DNA of 64,000 bases, taken from assembly GCF_040954835.1 (NCBI RefSeq), contig NC_090712.1, forward strand, positions 815,284 through 879,283, written 5' to 3'. Both the position numbers and the translations under genes were made by a program. Shown in pieces: positions 44,301 to 55,345 of this stretch. This stretch comes from Lepisosteus oculatus (lineage: Eukaryota > Chordata > Actinopteri > Semionotiformes > Lepisosteidae). Each line of letters begins with the position of its first letter. Within the stretch, counting starts at the first letter, position 1. The notes below the pieces were generated by a model. That model did not search any database and had not been told where the DNA came from. It saw only the letters and a program-made list of their open reading frames with translations.

Positions 44301-47300
44301 AATTGCCTTTCTTGCATCACCAGTTTTTGTACACCCTCTTGTCTGGCTGCCGCAATGCCCACGTCAGGAGAGGGTATTGGGAAGGGCGCGGTCTGTCCTT
44401 CCCCTCTCGTGCCTTTCCTGCCCCCCCATCGCTGCTTTCCGGCTGACCCGTCTGAGGGGAGTCTGTCTTTCCCCAGTCATGATGGAGGCCTCAGCCGAGA
44501 ACGTGCTGCAGCAGGACTTCTGTCACGCCGTCAAGCTGGGTGTGAAGCACGCGCAGCAGATCATCCTGGCCATCCAGCAGCTGGCCAGGGAGCAGAAGGT
44601 GACCAAGCGGACGCCGCAGAAGCTCTTCGTCGCCGTGCCCGAGATGGTGGAGCAGACGCGGCAGTGAGTGAGGCCCGGGGGCGGCTCGGCGGATGCAAGC
44701 AGCAGGCTGGAGCAGCGGGCAGGGCTCGGGGAATAGGGTTCGAATCCCAGTTGGCACATGGCTGCCGTCATGGAGCCAGGTCCTTCACACAGATATGCCC
44801 TGTGAAATACCCTGCTGTATAACCGGGGGCAAATGTCTGAAGCTTTTGGCCAAAGAAATTAGAAAAGCAACCTGACGTAGGAGTTATGGGAATCCGCCTC
44901 CTAAATGAAATGTCCTTTCGGTGTATTAACATTAGGGGGTCTGTACCTCGCCTGCCACAAAAAACATTTTAATGTTCCAGTTTCCATTAGAGATCTCTCT
45001 GTGTTCGGTTTTGCAAAATGCTAAGCACTTGGGGTTATTTAGTAACAAGCAAATGTGTTAAAATGGAAGAGAGATTTTTGCTCATAAAAACCTAGATTAA
45101 TAGAAAGATCCTGGTTGTTGTCTTGGGAGGATTTTATAACAGTGACAAAGAATCTTGACTAAGAATCTTGGTCATGACTGTTCCTAAAGGTTCGGAAATG
45201 AATTTGAATGTGTGAGAAGCTGAACTGTCTCTTGTCTGCTCACAGGCTGGCTGCAGACAAACTCTATGGTGTTTTCACAGATTTCTCCCATGACAAAGTA
45301 AGTAAAATTGTTTTTCAAAACCTCTTAGGTTTTTTTTTTGGTTTATTTTGATCCTGGGTACAGCACCCCAATCAAACACATATCTGACTGGCAGGTTTCA
45401 AGAGATGAGGCCATCAAGAAGGTCCGTCTTGACACGGAGGAGCTGGTAAAAGGTGAGACTGAGAAAGAGAGGGAAATTACACAGACAGTAGTTTCTTTAT
45501 TGCATCTTCAGACCTTCACAGCCTTCAGGTTCAGGGATTAAGCAGTGGGGCTCCCTGAAGTGCTGTTTTCCTTTATTTCTAATTTCCCACAGATAGACTT
45601 TGCTCTTTGTTTCGAGTGCATCTGCCCAATATTGTGCCACCATGATTTGTTTTCCATATTCGCTAAAAGTGCTGGTTTTGTTTTTCAACTGCTCTAAACA
45701 ATTCTGCAGAAAAGTATCCTGAAGCTGATCCCTATGAGGTCATTGAAGCCTTTAACACTGTGTCCAAGGAGACATTCCGAAACCTGGTCATGAACGAATA
45801 CAGGAGGTAAGTTCATGGTCACAGCTCTCTAAAAGACAGCGTCTTCTTTAAGATACTGCACTGCCTGTATGGATCAGGGGTTGACATTACTTTGTGTGAG
45901 TGTTTGCAAGTTTGCAGTGTAGCCATGAACAGAATATGACAGTCTGCTCATGCAGTTTCCAGGTGTGAGCAGAGTTCCCTTTGCTTCAGTTTAAAGTTAG
46001 TACTGGTGCGCTAGTCGGGCTGGTCGACTTTGGGGCTCGGGAGTACTGCTGGAGACTCCTGCCCTCGCAAGCCTGCCTCGCTCTGCAGCTCCCCTCACTC
46101 CACACCTGTTCTCCTGCCTCAGGTGTGACGGCCGCGACCTGACCTCTCTGAGGAGCATCTCCTGCGAGGTGGACATCTTCAGGCCCCTGCACGGCTCGGC
46201 TCTGTTTCAGAGGGGACAGACCCAGGTGGGGCTCCGGCTCCAGAAACTAGCAAAGAAAGGCCGCCTGTGTCTCTGTATTCGACCTGAAATATACCCTCTC
46301 TTTCCGTCTGTTTCAGTGCATCTGTCCAGTTTGGATTGTCTTTTCTCACTTCACAGCCGGCGTTGGTCAACCAAGTAGACTTACAGGTCCTTTGTCATCT
46401 GATAAAACTCTCTTCCTGCCTATGTGTCCTGCAGGTGCTGTGCACAGTAACCTTTGACTCCTTGGAATCCAGTATAAAAACTGACCTGATCACTTCAGCT
46501 ATGAGGTAAGAGAAGATGAACGGTTCATTTTAAAACACTGTACACTGCAGAGAAGTTGAACATGCTGTATTTTTTATTTATGTGGGAGAAAATACAAATA
46601 TACATTTTGATTAATCAGAGGTGTTGTCTCCAGAAATTGAACATGCATGCATTTCAGAGTTTGATGGTCAGATATAATCCAGGAGGTGAAACCTGGAATG
46701 ATCTGGTTTAAGCCAGGACACTTAACAACTCTGCTCATTCTACTGACTTTTCTAAGAGCTTCCAGCATGCTGAGGATTTCAGCCTCGTGCCGACCTTTAA
46801 CATACACTGCTTTGTCAAAGAAGACCTCTTCTCAAGAGGTGGAAACCTGACGATGACGGCGATGAAGCAGGTGTATTTCTCTTCATCGAAAGACAAACCC
46901 CACAGGGGGAAGAAGTGTCTGAACATCATTATAGAAAATAAGAATATTCTGTCTGGCCATGCACCTGTCAGACTGGTAGAGCAGGGAGCTGGGGAGTGAA
47001 CTTAATTTCAAAGGTTTTGTCAGACACATCTAAAGACGTATTGCTTTAGAAAAGAAAATGCCACAATTGAAAGCTGACAGCCTGACCTGTGACTTTGGCT
47101 TTTGTAAAATGCTTTCATTCATTTTCACTGTTTTCTGTGCTTTCAACAGTGGAGTCAAAGACAAGAACTTCATGCTGCACTATGAGGTCAGTTATGTTTT
47201 CTGAAGATTCACTCACTTCAGAACCTGCTGCAACCTGTGGGCTCCAGCAGCAGATTCTCCCTGGGGTGGCCCGGGGTAGGCAGGGGTAACCTGGAGTGAT

Positions 47301-50300
47301 CTGGGGTGACCCGAGGTGGATGTGGTGGACGACACCTGTTTAGACTTGAACTGGCACATCTCCAAGATGGGTCCACAAGAGTGCACTTCATCCAGCTCCT
47401 CCCCGTCTTATTATGAGCTTTCTTTTTGTAAATGCCTTCATCCAAGGCAGCTTAAGCTACTATGGGGTTAACTAACAAGTACAGTAGAAAGTTATCAAGA
47501 CTTGGGATAAAATGTAATAACTACAGCCTTGTAATTGAATATCCTACCTGTAAGCATACATTAGTGATATTTTAATATTTGACCTGACATTTCACCACAG
47601 CCTGTCTAAAAGCACCAGTACTAGACTGGGCAGGGCTACAGGGGGTCAGGGGGCAGAAGACCCCCGGCCTGCTAGGGCTGACCAGCGCTTCTCTCTCCTC
47701 AGTTTCCTCCCTATGCCACAAACGAGATCGGGAAGATGGGTGGGATGAACAGGAGAGAGCTGGGCCACGGTGAGTCTCAGCCTGGGCAGCAGAGGCTCGT
47801 GGGTAACGGAGTTCTTTTCTCTGACAGTCTGGCGGTGCCACACTCTGATGTGCTTGTGTTGACACAGGGGCCTTAGCTGAGAAGGCTTTGAAGCCCGTGA
47901 TCCCCAAAGACTTTCCTTTCACCATAAGGGTTACATCTGAAGTGTTGGAGTCCAACGGTGAGATAAGTTATTTACCTGTTTTGTCATTGATTTGTTGTAG
48001 CATTTGATGTTTTCAGGAGGTAGTATTTTAGGTATACTGTACACCCAGGTGTAGAGTTAAGTTAATATCTTACAGTAGTTACTGTCTCATAACCATTGAC
48101 CCATGTGAGCACATCAGAATGAGACGCTTATGATGTAAACTAGCACTGATCCCACCATGCTTACAGACACCTGAACGTGCTGCATGTTAAGTCTGATCCC
48201 GAATGGGAATTATCTCATGACATCTGCACCCATGACGGAAGGAGGCGAGCTGAAACGCCTTTCTGTCTTCTCAGGCTCATCGTCGATGGCATCGGCCTGT
48301 GGAGGAAGCATGGCTTTAATGGACGCAGGTACACAAGGTTTATTCTTTCTTTAGATATGAGCAGCACATGGTTCTACTTAGAAGCGGTGAATACTGGTGG
48401 GTTCTGTGTGGCAAACGGGTTTAGTTTTCATCCCCACAGGATGGGTTTACACTTACACAAGGTGATTGCTCTATTTCCAATCTGCATGTCTTAGGACCAG
48501 CTGCCTTTCCCCGAATCCCTTATTTTATGCCTTTAAAGACATGTGCTCCTGGGTATGAGAGGGCGGGAGTGTTCCGCTTTTTACGGAGGCGGTGCTCTGC
48601 TCGTTGACAGGAGTGCCGGTTTCGTCTGCCGTGGCCGGCGTCGCGATTGGCCTGATCTCCAAGCCGAATCCAGAGAAACCTTCCGAAATTCAGGATTACC
48701 GCCTGCTCACGGATATTCTGGTACGTGTTTGCTGGTCTCGGTATAAATACTGACCTGAAAAAAGAAAAAAACAAGCTCTGACGGGGTGTTGAAGTGAAAC
48801 CGGCTGTGAAGAAGAATATTCTTTCAGGGTTACATAGTCTCATCGCGGTAAAGCTAGTGAAGGAGGGGCAACTCATTCCTGTAGTAACAGTCAGCTGCAG
48901 GAAACTGGGAGCACACAAATCCCTGGAATAGCACTAGGATAGCACCCGGGACTCCCAGGAACACCTGGATGACACTGTGGTCGGAATTCTCAGGCGCTTG
49001 GGACTACGAGACAGACAGAACACACTCTAGAGAGAGATTAATTCCCTGGAATAACTTTTTATTAATCATTAATCAAGACCTGCACTTAAAGGAGAAGGCA
49101 CAAGTGGAAATGGGCATGAGTACAGACAAGAAAACTGTGACCTGAGTAATGGTACTTGCATTCTATGAGGGGGGTGGACATGACCTCGATTTGTGCCCCT
49201 GTGATGTGTTTTTTGTGTCACGACAGGGAATAGAGGATTACCATGGAGATATGGACTTCAAAATGGCTGGCACAAGCAAGGGCATCACAGCTTTACAGGT
49301 AGTTTGAGTCTGTCGTGAATCTCCCAAGCCACGTGTTTTAACATAGCAGTGGATTTTATTAACAGAAGACCCTCTTAAGCATCTATGAACTCTTGCTTTT
49401 CCACCAACCATGCTTGTTACAAACGCCAGGGGAAGAGACTCCCTGCAGCAAATGTCACTTTAAAAATCAGAAAAATAATTCACAAGCGAGTAACTCTTTT
49501 CAATCCTTCTTTTTCCAGGCCGACATTAAAATCCCTGGATTGCCATTGAAAATTGTAATGGAAGCCATTCAGCAAGCAACAGGTACTCAGGATTGCTCCC
49601 GATCAATTTAATACACATCCCAGCAGTGGATAAGGAGCTTCAGAAAGTATTTTCTCAGTGTTTATGAGCTAGGCTCAGTCCTGCAGCTGCTGTCCTGCTT
49701 GTGCCAGAGACTTGCTGAAACTGGTGTTGAATGTTTTTTCCAGTGGCCAAGCGGGAGATACTGGGCATCATGAACAAGGCGATCCCGAAGCCCAGGCCGA
49801 GCCGGAAGGAGAACGGGCCGGTGGTCGGTAGGGAGCCTCGTCCGTGTGCTGAGTTCTGGCGGTTCTGTGTCTGTGAGGGGGCGAAGCTGACGGGTCGCTC
49901 TGGTCTCTTGCAGAGACGGTCCGTGTCCCGGTGTCCCGGCGCGTGAGGTTTGTCGGGCCGGGGGGATACAACCTCAGGAGGCTCCAGGCAGAGACGGGTG
50001 AGGCCACGGCGGCATTTTCAGATGGTTTCCGTTGTTTAGCTTCTTCTTTTCTTTCGAAACCCAGAAGGGCTCTTTCACTGTCCTGTTGAATTCAGTTTTG
50101 AGAAGAAATCTCCGCGGTGTGCATGTTTAGCCCCGTAGGTAAGGTGAAGTATGGTTTTTCGTGCATGTGTTATTTATGAATATATAAAAAGTATAGCTCG
50201 TTTTGAATTGTACACACCTCTCTGGGCCTGATATCTTCCCGGTGAGTGGGCTCAGGGCTCGGTGCGAGCCGAGAGAGGTCAGAGGCCTGCAGGGCGGCAC

Positions 50301-52906
50301 TTTCATGGGGCTTGAGCTGCCCACACTGCATCGGACTCAGAGCGCCTCTCTGTCGCTGCACAGGAGTGACCATCAGTCAGGTGGACGAGGAGACCTTCTC
50401 CGTGTTTGCGCCCACGCCGGCAGCCATGCACGAAGCCCAGGAGCTCATCACCGAGATCTGCAAAGATGACGTATGTACAGCTGTCTGCCGCGTTACCCGA
50501 GAGAGGGATTCTGTACATAGTCCTTGAAACTAGTAGTTGTACATTTACTTGTGTGACGTGTCTGGTTTGAATGAATTTGAAGTGTCAGAGTGGTGTGGCA
50601 GTTAGGGATTTGAACTGTGCGTTGAGGATCGAAAGGGTTTGATTCCAGAGAGGGGACTTGTGTGTGTGGAGTTTGCATGTTCTCCTTGCTGCTCCAGTTT
50701 CTTCCCGGTCAAAAGCTATTCCATCTCTAAATTGTCCTCCAAAATGCATGCAGGTGTCCTGAGATGGACAGAATGGATTGGATGAATGAAAATTGAACAC
50801 ATTAAAACATTAAATTAAATTAAAGACCACAATACACATTCCAGTAAACTGTTGTACAGTCTGAGTCGCACTGATCAGGACTGTAGTTTTGTGGAGCCAA
50901 AGCTTAATCTGTACACAACTAGAGTGCCGCTGATGAGCTGCATTATTGTTTTTTTATTTCTTTCCCCAAAGCTTTACAACGCTGCAGTACGAATGCAGCT
51001 GGCATTTGTTAGAGGCATTAACACTTCTGTTACAACTGAGCTACAGGTGCAAATACTGGCATCGCCTGCCTGAGCTTACTAGGATGAAAGTGAGCTCCAT
51101 AAACTTTACCGAATGAAGAAATTGTGAATAGATGTGGCATAATAAACAGAACTTATTAAAGAAAATAAGACTGCTACCTGCGAGAGATATTCTCACTATC
51201 AGAAGATGAAAAATAAGAAAGTCTGTAAGAAGCTCCTCCTGGCAGGCATGCCTTAGAGAGGGCCTGTGGGACAAGTCGCGGCGTGCTGTCCCAGTGACAC
51301 TGGCTCCTCTCTTTTTCAGCAAGAGCAGCAGCTGGAGTTTGGCGCCATCTACACTGCCACTATCACCGAGATCCGGTGAGTCTGCGTCTGCAGTATGCCG
51401 CCGTAAGGACTGGTGCAGCTCGGGCGCAGTCCAGACAATCCCAAGAGATTCCTGAAGGGAGTGCAGGATGATAGATGAGGATTCTGGGAGGAGAGATGAC
51501 AGCAGCCTGGTTCAGGACAGACTGGTGCTGGAGGAGTAGCAGCAGTTCATTTTTGGCACTTCCCAGGGATATGTGTGAATTCTCAATCAGTATAGGGTCT
51601 GATGTCTGTTGCAAAACAGAAAATCAGGCACTGGCCAATATGTTGAATATGTTGGTTTCTTGTGTGTAGAGTATTTAGGATGTGGTTTTGAACTGTGCTG
51701 AGAAGGTGTTGACACTTTCAGATTTTAAGGCACACAAAGATTTCCTACTTTTCTTTTGAAAATGTTAGGTTATTGTCCATTTAACAGTAAAAGGTAGAAA
51801 CCTCTCGTTTGTTCCTCTTAGCTACGTAATAACTGAGTTGTGGTGATCTGGTGTCACCAGTGGGGGCCACTCATCTCCACTCTGTCTCTGCTTCCACAAC
51901 AGAGACGTTGGAGTCATGGTCAAGCTGTATCCGAACATGACCCCTGTGCTGCTGCACAACTCCCAGCTGGACCACAAGAGGGTGAGTGTGTCCCGTTTTT
52001 CTTCAGCCTTGGGTTGTATTGTCTTGGTTCTCGTAACAAGGTTCTCCGTCAGAACTCTGTGTGCGCATGATTCCATTTCAGTCTTATTTGGTGAAAGCTG
52101 ACTGTCATGCTTAAGAATTAAGAAGACCCCCGTCTTTTTCTTCCGATCAGTGGTTAGTTTTTCTCAGATTGTTAGTGTTGGCTGTTCAGTCAGCATTGCA
52201 AGCAGCTCTTGTATAATAATAATGTCATACTTTGCTCATTAGTGGATGCTTTTGTCCAAAGCGCTTCGAAGAAATCAGAGGATGAACTACACAAGAACAC
52301 CACCAGCAGAACTGGCTTCTGTTACACATGAGAGACGAAGCTCAAGGATCTTCACTAGCCTGCTAATTCTGATAATAATGTAGTACAGTAGAAGAGTCCA
52401 AGCCCAGCTGATGGGACAGGAACACTAAAAGACTACTGTGTCTTTCAGATTAAGCACCCCAGCGCTCTGGGACTTGAGGTTGGGCAGCAAATTCAGGTCG
52501 GTGGATTGTAGATTTAAGTGTTTTTTTTTATTATTATTATTATTTCCTAATTCCCTAGTAAACTTAGCCATTAAAGATCTTTTTAAAGCCGGTGATCTTT
52601 TTTATAATGTTGTTTTCAGCTCAGAATTCTTTGAGTAGCTAAAATTCTCCAAGGTAAATAGATAAGAACAATTTCTTAAAATGTCTTCAGCCAAGCAGGT
52701 AGTTTTCTTCCTTGCTGCTCAGCAGGGCTTACAGGCTGTGTTTCTGCCTGCAGGTGAAGTACTTCGGGAGAGACCCCACGGACGGGCGCATGAGGCTGTC
52801 TCGCAAAGTCCTTCAGTCTCCCATGGCAACCGTTGTGAAGAGCTTGAGCGACAGACAGAGCATCGCCATGGGAACGGGCAGCGCCCAGGACTCGGACTCC
52901 TCCTGA
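40652..52906 (+). CDS. PNPT1: Polyribonucleotide nucleotidyltransferase 1, mitochondrial (PNPase), complete
   Basis: PNPT1 degrades RNA 3' to 5' by phosphorolysis. It works as a trimer in the mitochondrial intermembrane space and matrix, together with the helicase SUPV3L1, and has been linked to RNA import. All 28 coding exons are present, as in human. They sum to 2388 bases, giving 795 residues plus stop (human 783), and every intron has AG/GT borders with matching phase. Domain order: mitochondrial presequence, RNase PH domain 1, helical linker, RNase PH domain 2 with GDMDFK near residues 554-559, KH domain with GPGG, and S1 domain. The start at 40652 matches the human MAA start and YY1-type context. 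Exon coordinates are in the block entries that follow. Confidence 0.98.
41642..43526 (+). CDS. PNPT1: PNPT1 exons 3-8: RNase PH domain 1
   Basis: Exons: 41642-41716, 41821-41926, 42010-42059, 42464-42527, 43038-43085 and 43413-43526 (residues 87-238). Landmarks are [80 protein letters not shown] and [19 protein letters not shown]. These match the human first RNase PH module nearly residue by residue. Confidence 0.97.
43690..44370 (-). mobile_element. 5'-truncated non-LTR retrotransposon, antisense in PNPT1 intron 8
   Basis: On the minus strand a frame of 214 codons (44362 down to 43718) encodes the C-terminal part of a LINE polyprotein. It includes [50 protein letters not shown] and [13 protein letters not shown]. 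These are the thumb and C-terminal motifs common to RTE-like and related LINE proteins. The stop is followed within about ten bases by a GAA microsatellite tail (the TTC run at 43690-43710 on the + strand), a hallmark of RTE-type 3' ends. The reverse-transcriptase catalytic domain and endonuclease are missing, so the copy is dead. The open frame suggests a fairly recent insertion. Confidence 0.88.
44477..45806 (+). CDS. PNPT1: PNPT1 exons 9-12: helical linker domain
   Basis: Exons: 44477-44663, 45246-45297, 45395-45452 and 45710-45806 (about residues 239-370). The first part, [20 protein letters not shown], ends the first half of the core. The helical linker follows, including [18 protein letters not shown] and [19 protein letters not shown]. 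It is the least conserved part but co-linear with human. Intron 8, just before this block, holds the antisense LINE relic, and intron 9 holds a SINE. Confidence 0.96.
44690..44885 (+). mobile_element. tRNA-derived SINE fragment in PNPT1 intron 9
   Basis: A clear B-box, GGGTTCGAATCCC, lies at about 44738 and is followed by AGTTGGCACATGGCTGCCG. The 3' part, ACCCTGCTGTATAACCGGGG and GGCAAATGTCTGAAGC, is followed by AAGAAATTAGAAAAGCAAC. The layout is a tRNA-derived SINE of a different family from those at 37843 and 62112. Family name not known to me. Confidence 0.6.
46123..49827 (+). CDS. PNPT1: PNPT1 exons 13-22: RNase PH domain 2 (catalytic)
   Basis: Exons: 46123-46225, 46435-46505, 47150-47186, 47703-47769, 47868-47957, 48275-48328, 48611-48720, 49227-49298, 49519-49582 and 49744-49827 (about residues 370-620). 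Landmarks are [83 protein letters not shown] and the active-site region [20 protein letters not shown], whose aspartates align with the catalytic acids known from bacterial PNPase. All exons keep frame. Confidence 0.97.
47411..47480 (+). mobile_element. SINE/LINE tail fragment in PNPT1 intron 15
   Basis: GTAAATGCCTTCATCCAAGG and CAGCTTAAGCTACTATGGGG resemble the widespread fish tail GACGCTTTTATCCAAAGCG-ACTTACA that is shared by V-SINE-type elements and their partner LINEs. Short and diverged. Confidence 0.5.
49914..50470 (+). CDS. PNPT1: PNPT1 exons 23-24: KH RNA-binding domain
   Basis: Exons: 49914-49997 and 50364-50470 (about residues 621-684). The GxxG loop appears as GPGGYN in [19 protein letters not shown], followed by [20 protein letters not shown] and [14 protein letters not shown]. 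The KH domain helps bind and thread RNA substrate in the trimer. Confidence 0.97.
50585..50790 (+). mobile_element. Diverged tRNA-derived fish SINE in PNPT1 intron 24
   Basis: CAGAGTGGTGTGGCAGTTAG gives a degenerate head and GGGTTTGATTCC a B-box. GTGTGGAGTTTGCATGTTC with TCCTTGCTGCTCCAG follows, then GTGTCCTGAGATGGACAG near the 3' end. Same family as 37843, but without the central expansion. Confidence 0.75.
50918..51150 (+). repeat. Unnamed dispersed repeat, copy 1 (PNPT1 intron 24)
   Basis: Shares with 53325-53580 the ordered blocks CCCAAAGCTTTACAACGC, GCAGTACGAATGCAGCTGG, CTTCTGTTACAACTGAGC, TACAGGTGCAAATACTGGCA, TCCATAAACTTTACCGAATG and ATGTGGCATAATAAACAG. I do not recognise the family. 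See the finding on its possible tRNA-like boxes. Confidence 0.75.
51320..52906 (+). CDS. PNPT1: PNPT1 exons 25-28: S1 RNA-binding domain and C-terminus
   Basis: Exons: 51320-51375, 51903-51981, 52449-52496 and 52754-52906 (about residues 685-795, stop TGA at 52904-52906). Landmarks are [53 protein letters not shown] and [20 protein letters not shown]. The short Ser-rich tail DSDSS resembles the Ser-rich human end. Confidence 0.97.
52216..52330 (+). mobile_element. SINE/LINE tail fragment in PNPT1 intron 26
   Basis: GTGGATGCTTTTGTCCAAAG with CGCTTCGAAG matches the common fish SINE/LINE tail, of the same type as 47411. Confidence 0.5.
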
Positions 52907-53324
52907 CCCCTGACTCCTGTCCGCCTGGCAGGGTGGGGCGCGAGGGGCTGGGAGCGTGGATTTCCGGCTGCCCTGTTCTGCTGTTGTCTTCTGGCTTGCC
53001 TCTAGGCCGAGCTTGAGCCGGCTGCGTTTCTCAGTGAGAGTCCGCAGGACGGGTCAGTGCTGTCCATGGGTCTGGCTTCAGGACTTGGGGAGCCTCTGCC
53101 CTGCGCCTCTCTTGAAAGATGATCACGGGGTGCACTGAAAGGTTAACAGCTTTACCCCAATTCTCTGTTAAACCAAGTGCCAGGCAGGCGGATTTCATTG
53201 TATCCCCAGATTGATTTAATTGCCTCTCTTTTCTGGTACTGCCACCTTTGTTTAGGAATCTTCCTTCAGAAACCTAAACAGTCTCATGGAGCAGAGGCTG
53301 AATCTGAAGTCACCCAGAGCACAA

Positions 53325-53580
53325 CTAGAGTGATGGTGATGAGCCTCATTTGAACTAAAGTGCAGCATTTTGATGTTTTTCTCCAAAGCTTGACAGTGCC
53401 GCAGCATGAATGCAGTGGCCACTAATGCATCTGTTACAGCTGAGCTGCAGGTTCAAGTACTGGCATCCCCTGTTCAGCTCAGCTGATTTAATTCTGCTCC
53501 TCACTTGGACAAAATTGTGCTCCACAAACTTTCCTGAATGAAAAATTGATGAATAGATGTATCATAATAAACAGTACTTA
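53325..53580 (+). repeat. Unnamed dispersed repeat, copy 2 (PNPT1 3' UTR)
   Basis: Parallel blocks to 50918-51150: CTCCAAAGCTTGACAGTGCC, GCAGCATGAATGCAGTGGCC, CATCTGTTACAGCTGAGC, TGCAGGTTCAAGTACTGGCA, TCCACAAACTTTCCTGAATG and ATGTATCATAATAAACAG. GTGGCCACTAATG and GGTTCAAGTAC could be remnants of polymerase III A and B boxes. Confidence 0.75.
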
Positions 53581-53907
53581 TGAAAGACAATTAATTAGTG
53601 GAAGCTTTAATGATAGCCACTGTCTCTAACAATCCAGTTCTTAAAGGAAAGTGTAAGAGTGGGGCATGAGAAGCATCAGATGCCATGCAAACTCAAGCCC
53701 ACTCCTTCTGTGAAAAGAGCTGTGCTTCAATTCAGAGAAGATCTAGACACTGACTGCATGGGCCTGTAGGCAAGCACAGAAGCCAACATTAAAGAATGAG
53801 TTTCCTGCCACCGTGTGTGTGCGAGAGAAACATAATTTAAATGACGTATAAATCCTGTATCTTTTTTATATTTTTAGACTGTTTAAAAAAAAAAAGCTTT
53901 GTAAAAT

Positions 53908-53913
53908 AATAAA
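53908..53913 (+). terminator. PNPT1: Candidate PNPT1 poly(A) signal
   Basis: AATAAA in the context AAAATAATAAATACAG, about 1.0 kb after the PNPT1 stop. A second AATAAA at 53566 lies within a dispersed repeat and is an alternative. Confidence 0.5.
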
Positions 53914-54639
53914 TACAGAAACCTCTATTTATTCTTGATTATTCCAACAAGCAATTTTCAGTATATAAGAAAGAAGGTTTCAAACTGTTATCTGCAAGAT
54001 GTTTTAGCATGTATTCCTATGGTGCTTGATTAATGCAATTTTAGTTTGACAGCAGAGCTTCAGAGCCACACCCCACTCACACACTCCCTCAGCATGCTTA
54101 AGAATGAAACACATTTGTGCATTAAGAGTTTTTTAGTTGCTTCCTCATCTAAGCCTATAGTGTCTATATTTCTTAATGCTTCCAGCTGAAGGCATTTTGC
54201 TCTTTACAGAACCACTTTTATGATTTAAGACAAGTTCATCAGCTGTGATGATATTACTGCATTTTAAACAGCAGTGGAAAAGAATTATAGTAAAAGTGAA
54301 TATTTTTACTAATGATTTAGAGTATATAAAACAGGACCACACTTCCAGTTGCACAGTATGTTCATTGTTATAAAGATGGCAACCCAATATCATTGATGCA
54401 TATAATGTTCTAGCTATATCGGAATAATCTGCAGGACCTGGGCCTTTATTTTCAGTTTGGCTTCTTATTTTCTCTGTGCTGGATTTGAAGCTGTTTATCA
54501 TGCAGTAGGCAGGGGTCTTCTCATCCTCCAGAAAGGAACGCCCACTTCCTAGTCCTAGAGGGCCATCGTGCTCTGTGCTGCGATCCCTTCCCATCATGCA
54601 GTTCACTGGTGACCTCTCTCTGCCAGCAGGTGTGATAAC

Positions 54640-54790
54640 ACGTTGGCCAGCTGTTGCTCTTGTGAAGCCGTGTGACTTGCAAATCTGTCAGATCAGGGGG
54701 CAGTGCACAGTGCTGTGAGGGTGTAGAACAAGCTGCCCAGCCGTGTTGTTGAAACTCAACTGGGTGGATAAAATCATGGGAGTAATGATT
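54640..54790 (+). mobile_element. Fragment of the LINE-like 3' repeat
   Basis: GTAGAACAAGCTGCCCAGCC with GTGTTGTTGAAACTCAACTG fits the block just before the terminal region of the repeat seen at 14500. Borders are uncertain. Confidence 0.4.
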
Positions 54791-55149
54791 TAACTTATCA
54801 GACAGATAAGTCAGATGGACCAAAAACTCAACTGTAAATGTTTGCATGTTTTTAACTTTTTAACATGAGCTTTGGAATATTTGGAAACTGCAATTTCTTG
54901 AGATTTACTGTACATGCTTATAAGTAAACATAAGCCAATTATGTGTGACCCCAATAATTCTTCCTGATTTGATCAATTTATTCTCATGTCTGTGGATAGA
55001 CAGGGCAGATTTCTACGTTAATGAGTTATAAGCATATTACATTTTTGACATATATATCTCAAGTTGATTTGCTTGCTTTTAAGCCATGTATTCTACTATA
55101 TATGGAGCCATTCTTTTGTGTTTTAAAATTTGTCATAAAATAAGCTTAA

Positions 55150-55345
55150 ACAACAGAGGTCCTGACTGTGGTTATTAAAAATCCCAGGGCATTTCTCAAA
55201 AAGAGTAGGGGTGTAACCCCCACGTCCTGGCCAAATTTCCCCCTGGCCCTTGCCAGTCATGGACTCCTAATAATCTCTGAACTGGCTTCATCACTCTGTT
55301 CTCCTCCTCACTGAGAGCTGGTGTATGATGAGTGTACTGTGCGCA
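55150..55345 (+). mobile_element. 5S-derived SINE fragment
   Basis: GGTCCTGACTGTGGTTATTA, AATCCCAGGGCATTTCTCAA, AGAGTAGGGGTGTAACCCCC and AACTGGCTTCATCACTCTG match the central body of the SINE at 33655. The 5S head and the AAAGCGCTTT tail are missing. Confidence 0.9.

Larger units (their letters stand above)
40849..52753. other. PNPT1 introns: contents
   Basis: Twenty-seven introns, all GT-AG. Those that hold recognised repeats are intron 8 (antisense LINE), 9 (tRNA-derived SINE), 15 and 26 (SINE tail fragments) and 24 (a SINE and an unnamed dispersed repeat). The other introns over 300 bases (1, 5, 6, 7, 13 region near 45807-46122, 14, 17, 18 region near 48329-48610, 19, 23, 25) show nothing I recognise. 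Confidence 0.6.
52907..53930 (+). other. PNPT1: PNPT1 3' untranslated region
   Basis: Runs from the stop codon to a likely cleavage site shortly after AATAAA at 53908. It includes a copy of the unnamed dispersed repeat (53325-53580), which itself carries an AATAAA at 53566. Confidence 0.55.

Noticed and set aside
54145..54606. 153-codon minus-strand frame between PNPT1 and PPP4R3B
   Set aside because: No family resemblance, A/T-rich coding, and it runs close to repeat fragments; treated as chance.
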